From Micrococcales bacterium (GTDB lineage Bacteria > Actinomycetota > Actinomycetes > Actinomycetales > Dermatophilaceae), in assembly GCA_003157445.1 (NCBI GenBank), contig PMJN01000192.1, positions 2,760 through 10,299 of the forward strand: 7,540 nt of DNA. The letters are read 5' to 3'. A model generated the notes under the pieces. It was not told the DNA's origin. It did not search any database and saw only the letters and a program-made list of their open reading frames with translations. The position numbers and the translations under genes were made by a program. Positions 5,361-7,540 of the stretch are shown one piece after another. Position 1 is the stretch's first letter. Each line of letters opens with the position of its first letter.

Positions 5361-5478
5361 TTGGTCAGCGGAGCACATGGCCACCGCTCAACGCCGCCTG
5401 TGGTCGTCTCCTACCCGGATCCGGCCACGGGACGACCAGAGGCAGCGGCGAGTGGTGGCCGCATGCTCCGCTGGTCGT
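5361..5478. repeat. 118-bp imperfect palindrome: inverted pair of REP-like repeats (copies D and C)
   Basis: The two 59-bp arms align without gaps around position 5419/5420, where CCGGATCCGG (5415-5424) is a perfect core. I count 43 of 59 matches, with 11 of the 16 differences being transitions. Copy D occupies the left arm (about 5361-5410, minus orientation) and copy C the right arm (5428-5478, plus). Both hold the GACGACCA head and the TGCTCCGCTG box. Copy C alone can also fold, ACGACCAG (5432-5439) against CTGGTCGT (5471-5478). The element lies between the convergent ends of the methyltransferase remnant (5251) and the DinB gene (5497), where it may end transcription from both sides. Confidence 0.65.
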
Positions 5479-5496
5479 TGGCCTGCCGGGTCCTGG

Positions 5497-6105
5497 TTAG
5501 CGGGTCACGAGTTGGCTGGGTGTGTAGAGGTCACGCAGAAGGGCGATCTCCGCGCCGTGATGGATGACTTCTCGGCTAATGTGCAGGAGGAGGGAGACCA
5601 GCGGCAGGTCGGCGGGGTTCCCGTACTGGACCTCGCTGGGCCCACACGGTCGGCTGAGCTCGGCCGTGTCGAGACTGCGGACGCCTGCGATCCAGTGCGC
5701 GTAGACGCCGTCGAGCTGTGCGAGGGCCTCAGTGGCGGTGCTGGCGTAGTGGAAGTCTTCGTTGCTGACTGTTGGTCCACCGAACTGGGCTGCAACGCGG
5801 GTACCGAGCACGCTGACGATCAAGTGGGCCATCCGCCAGGCGATGGTCGTCACCGGTGCCGGTGATGGTGGCGGGCGCAGCAGATCGAGGGTGAACGGGC
5901 CTGACCCGATCGCTGCTGGGCTGTTGTGTGCTCCACGAGCGCGGACGTTCCAACAGCCCGGCGCGGGCTCCCACAGGTACTCCTGGTCCGTCGGTCCGTT
6001 CAGCCTGGGTCGCAGTTGGTGAGTCCAGTGCCCGTCGAGTTGGTCTAGCAGCTCACCGGTCCAGTCGATGACAGCGTCCGGCACGTCGTCCGCTCTGAGA
6101 CTCAC
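5497..6105 (-). CDS. DinB family (DinB_2-like) metal-binding protein
   Basis: This is a 202-aa four-helix-bundle protein of the DinB/YfiT-like superfamily, which includes thiol-dependent transferases (mycothiol or bacillithiol) and the EgtB N-domain. Visible signatures are LNGPTDQEYLWEPAPGCWNV (35-54), TTIAWRMAHLI (86-96), ATEALAQLDGVYAHWIAGVRSL (124-145) and the C-terminal LLLHISREVIHHGAEIALLR (172-191). His94, His175 and His182 or His183 are the likely metal ligands. The start is GTG at 6105-6103, overlapping the stop of the upstream class V gene by GTGA. Translation is therefore probably coupled, as no good ribosome binding site is seen. The protein is complete in length and motifs. The substrate is unknown; in a mycothiol-producing actinobacterium, a mycothiol-dependent reaction is a reasonable inference. 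The palindromic repeat pair lies just downstream. Confidence 0.9.
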   Translation of the reverse strand: MSLRADDVPDAVIDWTGELLDQLDGHWTHQLRPRLNGPTDQEYLWEPAPGCWNVRARGAHNSPAAIGSGPFTLDLLRPPPSPAPVTTIAWRMAHLIVSVLGTRVAAQFGGPTVSNEDFHYASTATEALAQLDGVYAHWIAGVRSLDTAELSRPCGPSEVQYGNPADLPLVSLLLHISREVIHHGAEIALLRDLYTPSQLVTR

Positions 6106-7211
6106 AGTGAGACCTGGCTGCTGAGGGCTTCAGCGGCCCTGTCGGCGTCGTCGGTGGTGTTGTTGATGTGGAAGGCCAGGCGGAGCCGACCGGAACGGAT
6201 ACTGGCGACGATGCCAGCTCGTTCCAGGATCGCGCCGACATCCGGTCCGGTCGGCAGGCTGACGATTGCCGAGTCGCCAGGGGACAGATCGACGCCCGCG
6301 CGGAAGCGGTTGGCCAAGCCAAGGGCATGGGTGTGCAGGGCCGTGGGGCCGATCTCGTTGAGCAGATCCAAAGCTGGGGCCTGCGCGACCCAGGAGTGCC
6401 AAGCCGGAGAGACATCGAAACGCCAGGCGCCGGAGGCCAGCCGCAGCGGGCTGCCGTATAGGCTGTCCCAGCGTTGGGCCCCGGCGTACCAACCGGCGTT
6501 GTGTGGGATGAGATCACCGGTCAGCTCAGGCTGGACGGTGAAGAAGCACGTGCCGCGGGGCGCGAGCAGCCACTTGTAGCCGGCGCAGACGGTGTAGGCG
6601 AAGCGGCTGGCGTCCACCGGTAGCCATCCGACGGCTTGCGTGGTGTCCAGTAGGACCCGGGCACCGGAAGCGTCCGCTGCCCGGGCGAGGGCGTCCAGAT
6701 CGGCCAGGCGGCCGTCGGCGGATTGCACAGCCGATACGGCGACCAGCCTCGTGTCCGCGCTCACCGACTCAGCCAGGCGTTCCAGGGGCACCTCCCGCAC
6801 CTTGACGCCGCGACCTGCCTGTGCCAAGAACGGGAACACGACGCTGGTGAACTCCCCGGCCACCGTCAGTACCTCGCTGCCGTCGGGCAAAGAGGCGGCG
6901 ACCAAACCGGCAAAGACACTGACCTGGCCACCAACCGCCACAGCGGAGGGCTCCATTCCGACCAGGCCAGCATATGACGAACGAGCCGCGTTCAGGGCCA
7001 TGTCGAGCTCTGGCGCCTTCGCCCGGCCCACCCGCCACTGCGTGATTACCTTCTGCAGGGCCTCTTGTGAACGTCGGGGCGGGAGGCCCGACGACGCCGT
7101 ATTGAGGTAGACGCCCTCCGCGTCGAACTCCAGCCGCGCAACCGCGGCTACTGCAGTCGTAACCGAACTCGCCTCGGCCGTCTCGATCCCGATCTCGGTC
7201 TTCTGCGTCAT
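6102..7211 (-). CDS. Class V aminotransferase-fold PLP-dependent enzyme
   Basis: This is a 369-aa cytoplasmic enzyme of the class V aminotransferase / cysteine desulfurase superfamily (fold type I). Order of features: VYLNTASSGLPP (34-45), the substrate-phosphate strand of the small domain; VAVGGQVSVFAGLVAASLPDG (91-111); the PLP-ring Asp and Gln in LLDTTQAVGWLPVD (187-200, Asp189 and Gln192); the Schiff-base lysine Lys213 in CAGYKWLLAPRGTCFF (209-224); WRFDVSPAWHSWV (263-275); and the C-terminal LRLAFHINNTTDDADRAAEAL (343-363). The resemblance is to the group that holds the ergothioneine lyase EgtE and isopenicillin N epimerase-like proteins, not to IscS/SufS. I see no cysteine in a desulfurase active-site loop. 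The ATG at 7211 is the natural start although its ribosome binding site is weak. It overlaps the DinB gene by 4 bases, forming an operon. The reaction is not determined. Confidence 0.9.
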   Translation of the reverse strand: MTQKTEIGIETAEASSVTTAVAAVARLEFDAEGVYLNTASSGLPPRRSQEALQKVITQWRVGRAKAPELDMALNAARSSYAGLVGMEPSAVAVGGQVSVFAGLVAASLPDGSEVLTVAGEFTSVVFPFLAQAGRGVKVREVPLERLAESVSADTRLVAVSAVQSADGRLADLDALARAADASGARVLLDTTQAVGWLPVDASRFAYTVCAGYKWLLAPRGTCFFTVQPELTGDLIPHNAGWYAGAQRWDSLYGSPLRLASGAWRFDVSPAWHSWVAQAPALDLLNEIGPTALHTHALGLANRFRAGVDLSPGDSAIVSLPTGPDVGAILERAGIVASIRSGRLRLAFHINNTTDDADRAAEALSSQVSL

Positions 7212-7266
7212 AGCGCCAGCCTGACATAGCCACCCGGGAGCCCAGCACGGCCTTGGGAGTCACAAG

Positions 7267-7293
7267 GATCGGTCTACGGGAATCCGACCGATC
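7267..7293. promoter_or_regulatory. Inverted repeat upstream of the PLP-enzyme operon, possible operator
   Basis: GATCGGTC (7267-7274) and GACCGATC (7286-7293) are perfect 8-bp arms with an 11-base spacer. It lies 55-82 bases upstream of the minus-strand start at 7211. TTGTGA on the minus strand (7264-7259) is a possible -35 element just inside it, but I see no good -10 element. Size and position suit a TetR- or GntR-type operator. Confidence 0.4.
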
Positions 7294-7350
7294 TGCAGTG
7301 GCCTTCGGTTGCTGGTTCGTCCCGGTGGACCGCTCGACAGGGACTCACTT

Positions 7351-7381
7351 CCGCCGCGATTCGGGTGTCGAATCACGGCGG
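7351..7381 (-). terminator. Hairpin terminator of the upstream minus-strand gene
   Basis: CCGCCGCGATTCG (7351-7363) and CGAATCACGGCGG (7369-7381) are 13-bp arms with one mismatch and a 5-base loop. It lies 36 bases past the presumed stop at 7417-7419 and before the PLP-enzyme operon. That is the place expected for the terminator of the gene entering from the right edge. Confidence 0.55.
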
Positions 7382-7416
7382 TTGCTTCGAGTGGCGTATT
7401 TGCCGGGTGTGACCAC

Positions 7417-7539
7417 CTAGAGAATGCGGGATATCCCGGGTACACGCCTGATGAGCAGCCAAGCGAGCGTGAGCGATCCCGCGACACCAAGACGGCCGCC
7501 ATGACTGCCTTCAGTTCGGCAGGTACTCCGACGGGCACC
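7417..7539 (-). CDS. Possible C-terminal end of a gene cut by the window edge
   Basis: The minus-strand frame is open from the window edge to the TAG at 7419-7417, about 40 codons. Its last 24 residues, VAGSLTLAWLLIRRVPGISR and a few more, look like a hydrophobic helix with a basic end, as at the C-terminus of a membrane protein. A second frame in the same strand, containing VPVGVPAELKAVMAAVLVSR, looks coding over the first 20 codons. Either a frameshift joins the two or only one is real. The hairpin at 7351-7381 supports a transcript ending here. The family is unknown. Confidence 0.3.
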   Translation of the reverse strand, partial: GARRSTCRTEGSHGGRLGVAGSLTLAWLLIRRVPGISRIL

Positions 7540-7540
7540 A

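Noticed and set aside
6154..6579. Plus-strand frame opposite the PLP enzyme
   Set aside because: Shadow of a clearly recognisable class V enzyme on the other strand.

Overview
The window reads as a chromosomal segment of a high-GC actinobacterium. The support is the GAF-ANTAR regulator, the cysteine-free HesB/IscA-like protein, the DinB/mycothiol-transferase-fold protein, the frequent GTG and TTG starts and the strong G/C preference at third codon positions. I cannot name a genus. There is no transposase, rRNA, tRNA, CRISPR array or phage gene that I can recognise.

Layout. Positions 1-450 hold two coding-like fragments pointing away from each other, with no recognisable family. A perfect 34-bp palindrome (527-560) closes this block. 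It also lies just downstream of a small minus-strand gene (599-826, 75 aa, very good Shine-Dalgarno). A gene-poor stretch (827-1369) leads to a complete GAF-ANTAR regulator (1370-2074, +). From 2075 to about 4187 no intact gene is convincing. This stretch has several strong inverted repeats, a DnaA-box-like 9-mer and possible decayed frames. A HesB/IscA-like gene (4188-4532, +, TTG start) is followed by a broken class I methyltransferase gene (4799-5251, +). A long imperfect palindrome (5361-5478) separates it from a convergent two-gene minus-strand operon: a class V PLP-dependent enzyme (7211-6102) translationally coupled to a DinB-family protein (6105-5497). The last 120 bases hold a possible gene end on the minus strand, followed by a terminator-like hairpin.

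How the parts relate. Only the class V enzyme and the DinB protein clearly work as a unit (GTGA overlap). The GAF-ANTAR protein is expected to act on RNA as an antiterminator, and this sequence does not show its target. The most unusual structure is a family of about 50-bp hairpin-forming intergenic repeats. It has four copies (499-548, 1066-1117, 5361-5410 inverted, 5428-5478), two of them arranged head-to-head like a REP/BIME pair. The overall picture is an accessory or decaying region with a few intact genes rather than a coherent defence or biosynthetic island.
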